This document shows positions 25,362 through 33,850 of a stretch of 64,000 nt of DNA, in pieces. The stretch is from Bacteroidales bacterium (GTDB lineage Bacteria > Bacteroidota > Bacteroidia > Bacteroidales > UBA932), in assembly GCA_017427885.1 (NCBI GenBank), contig JAFRRW010000011.1, forward strand, positions 525,008-589,007, read 5' to 3'. The position numbers were made by a program, and so were the translations under genes. Position 1 is the stretch's first letter. Every line of letters starts with the position of its first letter. The notes below the pieces were generated by a model. That model did not search any database. It saw only the letters and a program-made list of their open reading frames with translations, and was not told the origin of the DNA.

Positions 25362-27458
25362 CTAGAGTTCTTCAAGCTGGTACCTGATCTTCGGGGAAAT
25401 GTCCTCCTGAGCCTTCTGCTTCCCGTTGAACACATACCTGTTATTGCGGGAGACGAGGTTCCTGGCGGCGGAACTGCTGACCGCGAAGCCGTTGTTGTAC
25501 CAGATGGTGTTGTCTTCGACGGTTATGTTCTCCGAAGGGGCGGCAAGGTAGTCGATGAACACTCCGCAGGCGTCGTTCGCCTCAATGAGGCAGCCCTTCA
25601 CGGTAAGGTCGCGGCTGTCCGATGCCGTCACCCCGTGCCAGTTGTTCCTGGAGATTTCGCATCCTTCTATATCCACTCCGAAGCAGCTCTTGAGTACGAT
25701 TCCGGATCCCTTGAAAGAGCAGTCGAGGCGGGAATTGACTATTTTCACGTCCTCGCACCTCTGGAGGAGGAGGTTGTGCTGGATGCGGTCGCCCGGCACC
25801 ACGTGGGAGCCGTTCTCGGTGAAGTCGCAGCTTTCGATATTCAGTCCCTTCGTATCTGAAAAATACACTCCGTTGCGGGAGAAGTTCATCACGGTGAGGT
25901 TCCTGAGTGTGATGTTGGTATGCGGGGCGTCCACGTCTCCCTGGCAGAAGAGGCCGTTGAGGCTGTTGCCGAGGCGGGCGTCACGGGAAAAACGTCCGGT
26001 GTTGGGGTCGTATCCGGGACTGTGGTCCCAGGCCCCGTCGATCACGAAGTCGCAGAGGGTGACGTCCTTCTGGCCGAAGCCGCTGAAGGCGAAGGCCGCG
26101 TTGAAGATCGTCGGTTCGCACACGAATACGGTTTCCAGTCCCTCCCCCTTGAGGGTGATACCCGTGGGAACGTTGTAGGTCTTCTTCACCTTGTATTCCC
26201 CGGCTTTCAGGAGGATGGTCTTGCCTGAGCCGGCATTGGCGTCAAGGACGGCCTGGAGGTCGTCGCCGGGCTTGACCACGATGGCGTCAGCAGGGGCGGC
26301 GCTGGTCTTTTCCGCTTTCTGCGCTCCCACCATATAGGCTATGGGCGAAGGTTTGACCGGCTGGAGTTCGGCCGGAGCGTCCTTGAAACTGACGCTGTGT
26401 GAAAGGAGGAATCCCACGACGTCGCGCGTGCCGTTTTCCGTCGCTTTCCTGAGGTAGGGAAGGTCGATTCCCTGCGACGTGTAGTAGTTGAGGAACCAGG
26501 CGTACGTCTCGGAGACGGGATCGTTGCGGTTCCTCAGCGTGGCCGGACCGTAGCAATCCACGTCCTCTCCGGAAATCCATTTCGAGATGTATTCCAGTCC
26601 GAGGGCAAGCCTCTTGTCGGCCGCTTCCATAAGGTTGACTCCCTGGTTGTAGGCCACCCTGGCAGCCTTTGCGAAGAGCCTTTCACCCATCTTGACGTGG
26701 CCCATGTCGCGTGTCATCTCCTGGCACTGGCCGTTCGGCCAGATGTATTTGAGAAGGCTGCCGTTGCATGGGCTGTGGAGGTAGTGATAGACCGCATTGT
26801 CGAACATCTCGCGGTTGTCTGTGAATACCGCCGTGGAGAGGATGGCCTGCAGCAGGGAGCCGTCCCAGTTGCCGTTCGCCTCGGAGGAATAGTAGCGGAT
26901 GTAGGGGAACAGGGTCTCCATGAAGAGGGTGTTGGCGCTCCGGGTGTTCTCTTCCGTCCATCCGGGATAGGTATATCTGAGGATTTCGGCCGCGTTGCAG
27001 AATTCGGGCAGGACGAGGCCGATAATGAGTTTGGTGTCGTTCTCGTCGAAACTGCGGAGCCTGCGCGACCACTGGTCGATGATTTCGATCCCCTTCCTGG
27101 CATAGGCCTCGTCTCCGCTGAAATACCACATCAGGGCGCAGGCGTATGCCCTTCCTCCGCTTGCGCTGAACTGCGACGCCCCTATGTCGGGATTGTTGTA
27201 AGGCCCGCGGATAACCCTCGAGGTGGGCTCCGGAATGAAGTCGAGGTGTCTCCCGTTCTCAAGTTCTTCCACATACCCCTTCCAGGGCTCGTTCCCTTCC
27301 TGGACCTGCGCCTTTATCCATTCGAGGTCGGCCAGGGTCACGTCGATGCCGGGATGTACGAATCCGGAAGCCGCCTTGTCCGGCCCCTTGCAGGAAAATA
27401 CAGTCAGCGCCAGGGCGCAGAGCCCGGCCGCAAGCATTGATTTCAAAATGGTTTTCAT
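25362..27458 (-). CDS. Two-fold lyase: alginate-lyase-like toroid plus right-handed beta-helix
   Basis: The 698-residue lipoprotein starts MKTILKSMLAAGLCALALTVFSC (Cys23). Residues ~30-380 form an all-helical alginate_lyase-type domain (motifs SGGRAYACALMWYFSGD, NWDGSLLQAILSTAVFTDN, NGQCQEMTRDMGHVKMGE). After a Pro/Ala-rich linker, residues ~400-690 are a right-handed parallel beta-helix with repeated short strands and Asn/Cys ladders (LKSCFGVDIEGCEISRN, DLTVKGCLIEANDACG), as in pectate-lyase-like folds. The GH88 gene follows 12 bases later. Either half may be catalytic and the other may bind substrate. The upstream frame (to 27536) adds a non-signal peptide stretch and is not used. Confidence 0.85.
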   Translation of the reverse strand: MKTILKSMLAAGLCALALTVFSCKGPDKAASGFVHPGIDVTLADLEWIKAQVQEGNEPWKGYVEELENGRHLDFIPEPTSRVIRGPYNNPDIGASQFSASGGRAYACALMWYFSGDEAYARKGIEIIDQWSRRLRSFDENDTKLIIGLVLPEFCNAAEILRYTYPGWTEENTRSANTLFMETLFPYIRYYSSEANGNWDGSLLQAILSTAVFTDNREMFDNAVYHYLHSPCNGSLLKYIWPNGQCQEMTRDMGHVKMGERLFAKAARVAYNQGVNLMEAADKRLALGLEYISKWISGEDVDCYGPATLRNRNDPVSETYAWFLNYYTSQGIDLPYLRKATENGTRDVVGFLLSHSVSFKDAPAELQPVKPSPIAYMVGAQKAEKTSAAPADAIVVKPGDDLQAVLDANAGSGKTILLKAGEYKVKKTYNVPTGITLKGEGLETVFVCEPTIFNAAFAFSGFGQKDVTLCDFVIDGAWDHSPGYDPNTGRFSRDARLGNSLNGLFCQGDVDAPHTNITLRNLTVMNFSRNGVYFSDTKGLNIESCDFTENGSHVVPGDRIQHNLLLQRCEDVKIVNSRLDCSFKGSGIVLKSCFGVDIEGCEISRNNWHGVTASDSRDLTVKGCLIEANDACGVFIDYLAAPSENITVEDNTIWYNNGFAVSSSAARNLVSRNNRYVFNGKQKAQEDISPKIRYQLEEL

Positions 27459-27560
27459 CCGAAACGGAGTATTGGTTTCAACCCCTAAAGATAGCAAAAA
27501 ATCATCAACCCGCAAAGGCCTTTCCTGCAGTTGCACAAGCGTTTAAAGCCTGTTGAAAAC

Positions 27561-27591
27561 TTTGTTAATTGGATTTTTATATGTATATTTG
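27561..27591 (+). promoter_or_regulatory. Promoter of the str ribosomal operon
   Basis: TTTG (27561-27564), 19 bases, TATATTTG (27584-27591): a full consensus match. The transcript should start near 27597, at the base of a strong hairpin. Confidence 0.75.
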
Positions 27592-27594
27592 CAG

Positions 27595-27610
27595 CCCCCT
27601 GAAAAGGGGG
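27595..27610 (+). other. 5'-terminal GNRA hairpin in the rpsL leader
   Basis: CCCCCT-GAAA-AGGGGG is a perfect 6-base-pair stem capped by a GAAA tetraloop and lies right at the predicted transcript start, 33 bases before rpsL. It is not followed by a T-run and so is not a terminator. It may protect the 5' end or take part in translation control; neither is shown. Confidence 0.6.
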
Positions 27611-27643
27611 TATAAAACATAAATAATAGATTAACAATCATTT

Positions 27644-28027
27644 ATGCCCACAATTCAACAACTTGTTCGCAAAGGACGCGAGGTTGAAACCGTAAAGAGC
27701 AAATCTCGCGCGCTGGATGCTTGTCCTCAGAAGAGGGGCGTATGCCTTAGGGTTTATACCACAACCCCTAAGAAACCTAACTCCGCAATGAGAAAGGTTG
27801 CCCGTGTACGTCTTACCAACTCCAATGAGGTCAACGCATACATCCCGGGCGAGGGCCACAACCTCCAGGAGCACTCCATCGTGCTTGTCCGCGGAGGCCG
27901 TGTAAAGGACCTTCCCGGTGTACGTTACCACATCCTTAGAGGAGCTTTGGATACCGCAGGCGTTGAGGGCAGGACCCAGTCCCGTTCCCTTTATGGCGCC
28001 AAGAGGCCGAAGAAATCTAAGAAGTAA
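27644..28027 (+). CDS. rpsL: 30S ribosomal protein S12
   Basis: The 127-residue protein sits in the decoding centre of the small subunit. It shows the highly conserved stretches [18 protein letters not shown] (around residues 40-57, including the streptomycin-site lysine) and [15 protein letters not shown] near residue 85. Length and basic tail RPKKSKK are normal. It is first in the str operon, 30 bases before rpsG. Confidence 0.98.
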   Translation: MPTIQQLVRKGREVETVKSKSRALDACPQKRGVCLRVYTTTPKKPNSAMRKVARVRLTNSNEVNAYIPGEGHNLQEHSIVLVRGGRVKDLPGVRYHILRGALDTAGVEGRTQSRSLYGAKRPKKSKK

Positions 28028-28057
28028 TCTTTTTAATCACCTAACTGTTTTTTCAAA

Positions 28058-28534
28058 ATGAGAAAAGCGAAGCCTAAGAAGAGAATTCTACTTCCTGATC
28101 CCAAGTTCCACGACATCGAGGTTACCCGTTTCGTGAACAACTTGATGCTGCAGGGGAAGAAGAGTATCGCGTATTCTATTTTTTACGATGCCATCGATTT
28201 GGTAGGCGAGAAGATGAAAGATTCTGACAAGGCTCCCATAGATATATGGAAGAAAGCTCTCGAAAACGTGACTCCCCAGATCGAGGTGAAGTCGCGTCGT
28301 GTAGGAGGTGCCAACTTCCAGGTGCCTACGGAGTTGCGTCCCGAAAGGAAAGTTTCCCTTTCGATGAAGAACCTCATCGGATACGCTCGTAAGCGCTCCG
28401 GCCACTCAATGGCCGAAAAACTCTGCGCCGAGATCGTCGCCGCCTACAACAACGAAGGCGGGGCATTCAAGAGAAAGGAAGACATGCACAAGATGGCCGA
28501 GGCCAACAAGGCCTTTGCCCACTTCCGTTTCTAA
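28058..28534 (+). CDS. rpsG: 30S ribosomal protein S7
   Basis: The 158-residue protein organises the 3' major domain of 16S rRNA. The N-terminus [17 protein letters not shown], the loop [16 protein letters not shown] near residue 86 and KAFAHFRF at the C-terminus are standard for the family. It lies between rpsL and fusA with gaps of 30 and 15 bases. Confidence 0.98.
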   Translation: MRKAKPKKRILLPDPKFHDIEVTRFVNNLMLQGKKSIAYSIFYDAIDLVGEKMKDSDKAPIDIWKKALENVTPQIEVKSRRVGGANFQVPTELRPERKVSLSMKNLIGYARKRSGHSMAEKLCAEIVAAYNNEGGAFKRKEDMHKMAEANKAFAHFRF

Positions 28535-28549
28535 TCCTTCCGGTTGCAG

Positions 28550-30694
28550 ATGTCCCAAAGAGATCTTCAATACACCAGGAACATCGGTATCATCGCCCAC
28601 ATCGATGCCGGGAAGACCACCACGTCCGAACGCATCCTTTACTATACCGGCAAGATCCACAAGATCGGTGAGGTACACGAGGGTGCGGCCACGATGGACT
28701 GGATGGTCCAGGAGCAGGAGAGGGGAATCACCATCACCTCCGCTGCTACCACGGCGTTCTGGCACTACAATGGGAAGACTTTCCAGCTCAATCTCATTGA
28801 TACTCCGGGACACGTGGACTTCACGGTCGAGGTGGAGAGGTGCCTGAGGGTTCTCGACGGGTGTGTTGCCACGTTCGACGCCGTCGGACGCGTCCAGCCC
28901 CAGTCGGAGACCGTCTGGCGCCAGGCCGACAAGTTCCGGGTGCCGAAGATCGCTTACGTGAACAAAATGGACCGCGTCGGCGCTGATTTCCTCGCCTGTG
29001 TCGAGGATATCAGGGCCAAGTTCGGCACCAATCCTGTTCCCGTCTGCCTCCCTATCGGGGCAGAGGACAAATTCCAGGGAATCGTCGACCTTCTCGGCCG
29101 TAAGGCCATCATCTACGATTCCGACAACGAGGAACTCATCAACTTCCGTGAAGAACCCGTTCCCGAAGACATGCTGGACGAGGTCGAACTCTGGAGGGAC
29201 AGGCTGGTTCAGGCTGCCGCCGAGTGCGACGACGACCTCATGGAGAAATATTTCGACGATCCGGATTCCGTCACGGTGGAAGAAGTCGTCGCAGCCCTGC
29301 GCAAGGGTACCATTTCGATGAAACTGGTCCCCGCCACCTGCGGCTCTTCCTACAAGGACAAAGGCGTGCAGTTCCTGCTGGACTGCATAGTCCGCTATCT
29401 TCCTTCTCCCCTGGACATCGGCGCCATCAAGGGCACCGTTCCGGCTACGGGGCAGGAGAAAGAACTTCTCCCAGACGCCTCCAAGCCTTTCTGCGGACTC
29501 GTGTTCAAGATTGCCACCGATCCCTTCGTGGGTCGTCTGGCCTACATAAGGGCCTATTCGGGAACTCTCGATTCGGGCACTTCCGTCCTGAACACCCGCA
29601 CCGGCAGGAAAGAGAGGGTGAACAGGCTCTACCAGATGCACTCCAACCACCAGAATCCCATCGATGCCCTGGAGGCCGGAGACATCGGAGCCGCCATCGG
29701 TTTCAAGGATCTCCGCACAGGAGACACCATCTGTGACGAGCGTCATCCCGTTTTCCTCGAGTCGATGGAGTTCCCCGAGCCCGTCATCGGGATCGCGGTG
29801 GAGCCCAAGACCCAGACCGACCTGGACAGGCTGGACATTTCCCTGGCGAAGATTTCAGAAGAGGATCCCACGTTCACCGTGAAGGCTGACACTGAAACTG
29901 GCCAGACCATCATCAGCGGTATGGGAGAACTCCACCTGGACATCATCGTCGACCGTCTCCGCAGGGAGTTCGGTGTGGAAATCAACCAGGGCGCTCCCCA
30001 CGTCAATTACCGTGAGGCGGTCACGTCCACCGTACAGTGGCACGAACTGTTCAGGAAACAGACTGGAGGACGCGGGAAGTTCGCAGATATCGTGTGCGAG
30101 ATCGGACCTGCCGACGAGGGAGTCAACGGGCTCCAGTTCGACAGCCAGGTCAAGGGTGGTAACATTCCGAAGGAATTCATCCCCAGCATCCAGAAGGGAT
30201 TCGAGGCCGCAATGGCCAACGGAGTCCTTGCCGGAAACGAGATGCAGTCCCTGAAAGTTACCGTCCTTGACGGTTCCTTCCACCCGGTGGATTCCGACCA
30301 GCTTTCCTTCGAGATGGCGGCCCGCCAGGCTTTCCGCCATGCGTGCCCCAAATGCCATCCGGTCCTCCTCGAGCCCATAATGAGCCTCGAGGTGGTGACC
30401 CCGGAGGAGTATATGGGAGACATCGTGGGAGACCTCAACCGCAGGCGCGGCCAGATAAGTGCAATGGATTCCTCGGCCAACGGAGCCAGGATCATAAAGG
30501 CGTTCGTCCCGCTTGCCGAGCAGTTCGGCTACGTGACTGTCCTCCGTACCCTGTCCTCCGGCCGGGCCACCAGCACGATGACGTTCCATCATTATGCGGA
30601 AGTCCCCGCCTCTCTCGCCAGAGCGATCGTGGAGAGAAGCGGATATCGTCTTCCGGAAGATTTTTATTCAGATTCTACAGAGAATAACAATTAA
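28550..30694 (+). CDS. fusA: Elongation factor G
   Basis: The 714-residue GTPase drives translocation and, with RRF, ribosome recycling. G motifs are AHIDAGKTT (P-loop), RGIT (switch I), DTPGHVD (G3) and NKMD (G4). Domains II-V follow in normal order, with the domain IV motif GGRGKFADI near residue 508. ATG 28550 is preferred to an in-frame TTG at 28544. Length is slightly above the E. coli protein. tuf does not follow, as usual in Bacteroidota. Confidence 0.98.
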   Translation: MSQRDLQYTRNIGIIAHIDAGKTTTSERILYYTGKIHKIGEVHEGAATMDWMVQEQERGITITSAATTAFWHYNGKTFQLNLIDTPGHVDFTVEVERCLRVLDGCVATFDAVGRVQPQSETVWRQADKFRVPKIAYVNKMDRVGADFLACVEDIRAKFGTNPVPVCLPIGAEDKFQGIVDLLGRKAIIYDSDNEELINFREEPVPEDMLDEVELWRDRLVQAAAECDDDLMEKYFDDPDSVTVEEVVAALRKGTISMKLVPATCGSSYKDKGVQFLLDCIVRYLPSPLDIGAIKGTVPATGQEKELLPDASKPFCGLVFKIATDPFVGRLAYIRAYSGTLDSGTSVLNTRTGRKERVNRLYQMHSNHQNPIDALEAGDIGAAIGFKDLRTGDTICDERHPVFLESMEFPEPVIGIAVEPKTQTDLDRLDISLAKISEEDPTFTVKADTETGQTIISGMGELHLDIIVDRLRREFGVEINQGAPHVNYREAVTSTVQWHELFRKQTGGRGKFADIVCEIGPADEGVNGLQFDSQVKGGNIPKEFIPSIQKGFEAAMANGVLAGNEMQSLKVTVLDGSFHPVDSDQLSFEMAARQAFRHACPKCHPVLLEPIMSLEVVTPEEYMGDIVGDLNRRRGQISAMDSSANGARIIKAFVPLAEQFGYVTVLRTLSSGRATSTMTFHHYAEVPASLARAIVERSGYRLPEDFYSDSTENNN

Positions 30695-30699
30695 TCGAT

Positions 30700-31005
30700 A
30701 TGAGTCAAAAAATCAGAATCAAGCTCAAATCATTCGACCACTCGCTCGTCGACAAGTCGGCGGCGAAGATTGTCGACACGGTGAAGGCCAGCGGCGCAAA
30801 GGTCAACGGCCCCATTCCTCTTCCTACCAACAAGAAGATTTTCACCGTCAACCGCTCGACTTTCGTCAACAAGAAAGCCCGCGAGCAGTTCGAACTCGAC
30901 TCCTATTGCAGGCTCCTGGACATCGACGACAGCAATGCAAAGACCGTCGACGCCCTCATGAAGCTCGAGCTTCCTTCGGGAGTTGAAGTCGAAATCAAGG
31001 TCTGA
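30700..31005 (+). CDS. rpsJ: 30S ribosomal protein S10
   Basis: The 101-residue protein (also the transcription factor NusE) starts [21 protein letters not shown] and holds [10 protein letters not shown] and [31 protein letters not shown]. It is 5 bases after fusA. In most Bacteroidota rpsJ continues into rplC; here the next elements are a CCGG-rich stretch and tRNA-Met, so the S10 cluster is broken at this point. Confidence 0.98.
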   Translation: MSQKIRIKLKSFDHSLVDKSAAKIVDTVKASGAKVNGPIPLPTNKKIFTVNRSTFVNKKAREQFELDSYCRLLDIDDSNAKTVDALMKLELPSGVEVEIKV

Positions 31006-31050
31006 GGCGCTGTTTAGAACAGTTTCCGAAAAGATTTTGTAAATTCGCAG

Positions 31051-31086
31051 GCCGGATTATGTCCGGCATTGCGCCGGCTTAGGCCG
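31051..31086 (+). other. CCGG-rich double hairpin after rpsJ
   Basis: Two adjacent small hairpins, GCCGGA-TTATG-TCCGGC (31051-31067) and CCGGC-TTAG-GCCGG (31073-31086), lie between rpsJ and tRNA-Met. Neither is followed by a T-run. They could be transcript-end protection after rpsJ or part of the tRNA leader. A near-consensus -7 box TAAATTCG lies just upstream (31040-31047), which may serve the tRNA. Confidence 0.4.
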
Positions 31087-31091
31087 GTTCC

Positions 31092-31165
31092 GGTCCCATA
31101 GCTCAGTTGGTTAGAGCATCTGACTCATAATCAGGGGGTCGTAGGATCATGCCCTACTGGGACCA
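31092..31165 (+). tRNA. tRNA-Met (anticodon CAT), elongator-like, or tRNA-Ile2
   Basis: Acceptor GGTCCCA with TGGGACC, D arm GCTC/GAGC, anticodon stem TCTGA/TCAGG with loop CTCATAA, 5-base variable loop, T stem GTAGG/CCTAC. The normal 1-72 pair and anticodon stem without three G-C pairs rule out the initiator. The T-loop is ATCATGC, so A54 and T58 replace the near-universal T54 and A58. A CAT anticodon can also be tRNA-Ile2 with a lysidine. Confidence 0.85.
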
Positions 31166-31170
31166 CGTAA

Positions 31171-31200
31171 GAAGCCATCGCAGACGCGGTGGCTTCTTTC
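31171..31200 (+). terminator. Terminator after tRNA-Met
   Basis: An 11-base-pair stem (GAAGCCATCGC with GCGGTGGCTTC, one G-T pair) around the loop AGAC, followed by TTTCGTG. It lies directly after the tRNA. The 31197-31314 interval after it holds no supported gene. Confidence 0.65.
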
Positions 31201-31314
31201 GTGTCTACGATGGCCTTCTGTCGAATGAGGGGGCGGACCCCCTCAAACTCCTCCCGGTCGCATCGCTCCGAGATGTTACTATCCTCTCTTCTTCGATCCG
31301 ATCGTTTAAAGTGT

Positions 31315-31322
31315 TATCTTTG
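31315..31322 (+). promoter_or_regulatory. -7 element for the dicarboxylate symporter
   Basis: TATCTTTG matches TAnnTTTG, 16 bases before ATG 31339. A weak TTCG stands at the -33 position with 19-base spacing (31292-31295). This rules out the longer in-frame start at 31189. Confidence 0.55.
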
Positions 31323-31338
31323 TACATTAAGAAACGAT

Positions 31339-32553
31339 ATGGATAAACGAAATAACGGCTTTCTTAAGAATTACAAGGTCACCTTGCTGCTCCTGTTGGG
31401 CTTGCTGGCGGGAGGCGTGCTGGGCGTCGTTCTCGGAGAAAATGCCCAGGTCCTGCGCCCCGTGGGAGCATTGTTCCTGAATCTGATTTTCGTTCTGGTC
31501 GTACCGCTGGTCTTCTTCTCCGTAGCCCGATCCCTGATATCTCTGCATCAGAGCGGCATCATCGGGAAGGTGCTTGGGACGGCCATCTGCGTTTTCCTGT
31601 TCATGTCATTGGTGGCGGGGATTTTCTCCTTCGGACTGATGTCTGTCTGGAACCCCTTTGCCCAAATGACACGTGATGGCACCGCGGCCCTTCCCGGGGG
31701 TGTATTGGGAGAAAGCGTGAACATCGGTGACGCAATCGTCGCGGCCTTTACAGTAAACGATTTCCCCCTGCTTCTCTCCCGTGAACATCTTCTACCCCTT
31801 TTGATATTCGCAGCGCTGTTCGGCCTGGCCGTAGCCCTTCTCGGTCAGAAGGCCGAAGCGGTAAGGACACTGGTCGCGGAAGGAGAGGGGGTCGTGATGA
31901 AGATGATGGAGATCATAATGAAAGTGGCTCCCATCGGCTTGGGATGCTATTTTGCAGATACCGTCGGAAAGCTTGGAGGTCAGATAGTCGGTGATTATCT
32001 GCAGGTCTTTCTCGTAGTTTGCGCGGCCTGTATTATCTGTTACCTGCTGTTTTTCTCCCTCTATGCCGTTTTCTGCCATATCCCTTTGGGCAATTTCTGG
32101 AAAGAGATGATTCCCCCGTCCGCAACGGCCGTCGGAACCTGCTCCTCGGCGGCCTGCATACCCGTCAATATGGTTGCCGCCAGGAATCTGGGAGTCAGGG
32201 ACAGCATATCCAACGGTATAATCCCGCTGGGGACCAATCTTCATAAAGACGGCTCTGTCATCACTTCCGTCGCAAAAGTTCTCTTTGCCCTTTATTTCTT
32301 CGGAGCTGCTCCCGGAGGCCTGTCCACTGCGATCCTGGTGGTCGCCCTGGCGGTTTTGGAAAGCATCGTAGTGGGGGCCATTCCCGTGGGAGGAATGACA
32401 GGAGAGATATTCATCTGCGCAGTGCTGGGACTGGATCCTTCGTTTGCCGCCACGCTCCTGATAATCGGGACCATCTGCGACATCCCTGCAACGCTTCTCA
32501 ACGCCACAGGCAACCTTGTCGCATCGCTCCTTGTCCACCGGCTGGCAAAGTAG
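31339..32553 (+). CDS. Dicarboxylate/amino acid:cation symporter (DAACS family)
   Basis: The 404-residue membrane protein resembles the GltP/DctA/GltPh family, which imports glutamate, aspartate or C4-dicarboxylates with protons or sodium. It has about eight membrane segments and two re-entrant loops; the HP1-type serine-rich tip is TAVGTCSSAACIPVNMVAARN near residue 265, and the TM7 stretch near residue 297 has GIIPLGTNLHKDGSVI. HP2 appears near residue 346 (GAIPVGGMTGE). Length is typical. It has its own promoter and stands alone, convergent with the accessory operon. Confidence 0.9.
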   Translation: MDKRNNGFLKNYKVTLLLLLGLLAGGVLGVVLGENAQVLRPVGALFLNLIFVLVVPLVFFSVARSLISLHQSGIIGKVLGTAICVFLFMSLVAGIFSFGLMSVWNPFAQMTRDGTAALPGGVLGESVNIGDAIVAAFTVNDFPLLLSREHLLPLLIFAALFGLAVALLGQKAEAVRTLVAEGEGVVMKMMEIIMKVAPIGLGCYFADTVGKLGGQIVGDYLQVFLVVCAACIICYLLFFSLYAVFCHIPLGNFWKEMIPPSATAVGTCSSAACIPVNMVAARNLGVRDSISNGIIPLGTNLHKDGSVITSVAKVLFALYFFGAAPGGLSTAILVVALAVLESIVVGAIPVGGMTGEIFICAVLGLDPSFAATLLIIGTICDIPATLLNATGNLVASLLVHRLAK

Positions 32554-32577
32554 GGAGCAAGAGCTGGGTTTGTAAGG

Positions 32578-33171
32578 CTACATCAGTTCTCGGGGGCAGT
32601 CAACGCCAAGCAATTCGAAAAGATATTTTTTGTCCAAGGAAGTATAGCCACATTCTTCTGCCATCTCTAACATCTCTCGATAGTCTGGAGATGTATGAAA
32701 AAACTTCCGTTTGAAATAGTCGAATTTGATATAAGCCCAGAACAAATAATAGACACCTCGAGGTTCAATCATCGTCGCCGCATTGAGCAAAGACTCAATC
32801 TTGTCAATCCGTGCCCTGGGAGCCAGGAAGGCTTTCTGTCCTCCAAGGAGAGAAACAGCGGCATAAAAAAAAGTTTCCGAATTGTCTATATCATTCTCGA
32901 TCGCCTTCTCAAATGCCTCATATGCCTTTGAGTATAGTTTCAATTTCAGATAGCACATGGCGATTGACTGATTCAGTTCCGGAGAATCAGGCTGTTGGGA
33001 GAGTGCTTTCTGATAAAAACGGGAATACTTGTTCAGTCCCGGCAAGGACATCTCAGCGACACTGTTGAACGTTGATATTACAAGCGGGCGGCCGCAGGAA
33101 CACTCTTTCTGGTCGAGAGCCACAGGCCTTCCGCACCCGGGGCATTCCAGGTTCAATGTTTCCGCATTCAT
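32578..33171 (-). CDS. Zinc-ribbon protein with TPR-like helices (last gene of the envelope operon)
   Basis: The 197-residue protein starts with a short zinc ribbon, ECPGCGRPVALDQKECSCGRP (residues 9-29), then about 150 residues of helical repeats of TPR type (ELNQSIAMCYLKLKLYSKAYEAFEKAIEND near residues 64-93). No signal peptide, so cytoplasmic. It overlaps the upstream membrane gene by 4 bases, so it is the terminal gene of the 40551-32578 operon. It shares the zinc-ribbon start with the first protein of that operon, which hints at a common binding partner. Family unknown. Confidence 0.75.
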   Translation of the reverse strand: MNAETLNLECPGCGRPVALDQKECSCGRPLVISTFNSVAEMSLPGLNKYSRFYQKALSQQPDSPELNQSIAMCYLKLKLYSKAYEAFEKAIENDIDNSETFFYAAVSLLGGQKAFLAPRARIDKIESLLNAATMIEPRGVYYLFWAYIKFDYFKRKFFHTSPDYREMLEMAEECGYTSLDKKYLFELLGVDCPRELM

Positions 33172-33848
33172 TTGTCGTTTCCTGAGTTAAGAATCATATT
33201 CCGTTGCTTTGCCAAAGCGGAGATCAACTCGAGAGCACCGGATATTTGGGCCGAATCGGTTGGCAATGTCGTTTCCAATTTACCAATCTCTTCGAAAATG
33301 CGTTCTTCAATGTAACGTACCGAGGACGAGGAACGAGCAGGACTGAAAGAAATGTTTTCCGCTGTTTTCTCAATCAATTTGGATATATCCGGATCTTTCA
33401 CCAGGGTTTTCAGCAGCCGTAAGCGTAAGGGAGCATCTTTAACATAATTCAATTCCGCTTGCCGCCTTTCCTGTTGGTCTGCCGTGTTCTCATTGGCTAG
33501 CAGATGGACAAGCAGGGCTATGGCAAACAGTCCAAACAGAGCGATGTTCGACAATATCACGAATTTTGTCGATACCGGTTGGGCGAACAAGACGCCGACG
33601 TTCAGAAAAAATGCGATTATGAAATAGAGGCCGGCCAGGACATAAAGAGGTCTCCGGTAATCTTTCTCCGCCTTTCCCTTTCGGACTAGTGAGGGAACCG
33701 CCAACAATACGAAATAAGCGAACACCACAAACGAGAAAGCAAGCCACGTAGACGTATCTCGCGTTTCAGTAAGAGTGAAGAAAAAAATCAGGAAAACGAG
33801 GAGAAATACGGACTCCAACATTCTCCACATGATACGGGATCGACTCAT
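33168..33848 (-). CDS. Four-helix membrane protein of unknown function
   Basis: The 226-residue protein has four predicted membrane segments in its first ~115 residues (VFLLVFLIFFFTL, AFSFVVFAYFVLLAV, YVLAGLYFIIAFFL, ILSNIALFGLFAIALLVHL), followed by a soluble helical tail of about 110 residues that would face the cytoplasm. The tail holds SSSVRYIEERIFEEIG near residue 178 and a heptad-like pattern. It overlaps the zinc-ribbon/TPR gene by 4 bases and lies 2 bases after the SPFH gene. I recognise no family. A membrane anchor or sensor for the SPFH protein is a possible role suggested only by position. Confidence 0.7.
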   Translation of the reverse strand: MSRSRIMWRMLESVFLLVFLIFFFTLTETRDTSTWLAFSFVVFAYFVLLAVPSLVRKGKAEKDYRRPLYVLAGLYFIIAFFLNVGVLFAQPVSTKFVILSNIALFGLFAIALLVHLLANENTADQQERRQAELNYVKDAPLRLRLLKTLVKDPDISKLIEKTAENISFSPARSSSSVRYIEERIFEEIGKLETTLPTDSAQISGALELISALAKQRNMILNSGNDK

Positions 33849-33850
33849 GA

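Noticed and set aside
31051-31086. Intrinsic terminator of the str operon
   Set aside because: Two G-C hairpins but no T-run, and a candidate -7 box upstream means they may belong to the tRNA leader.
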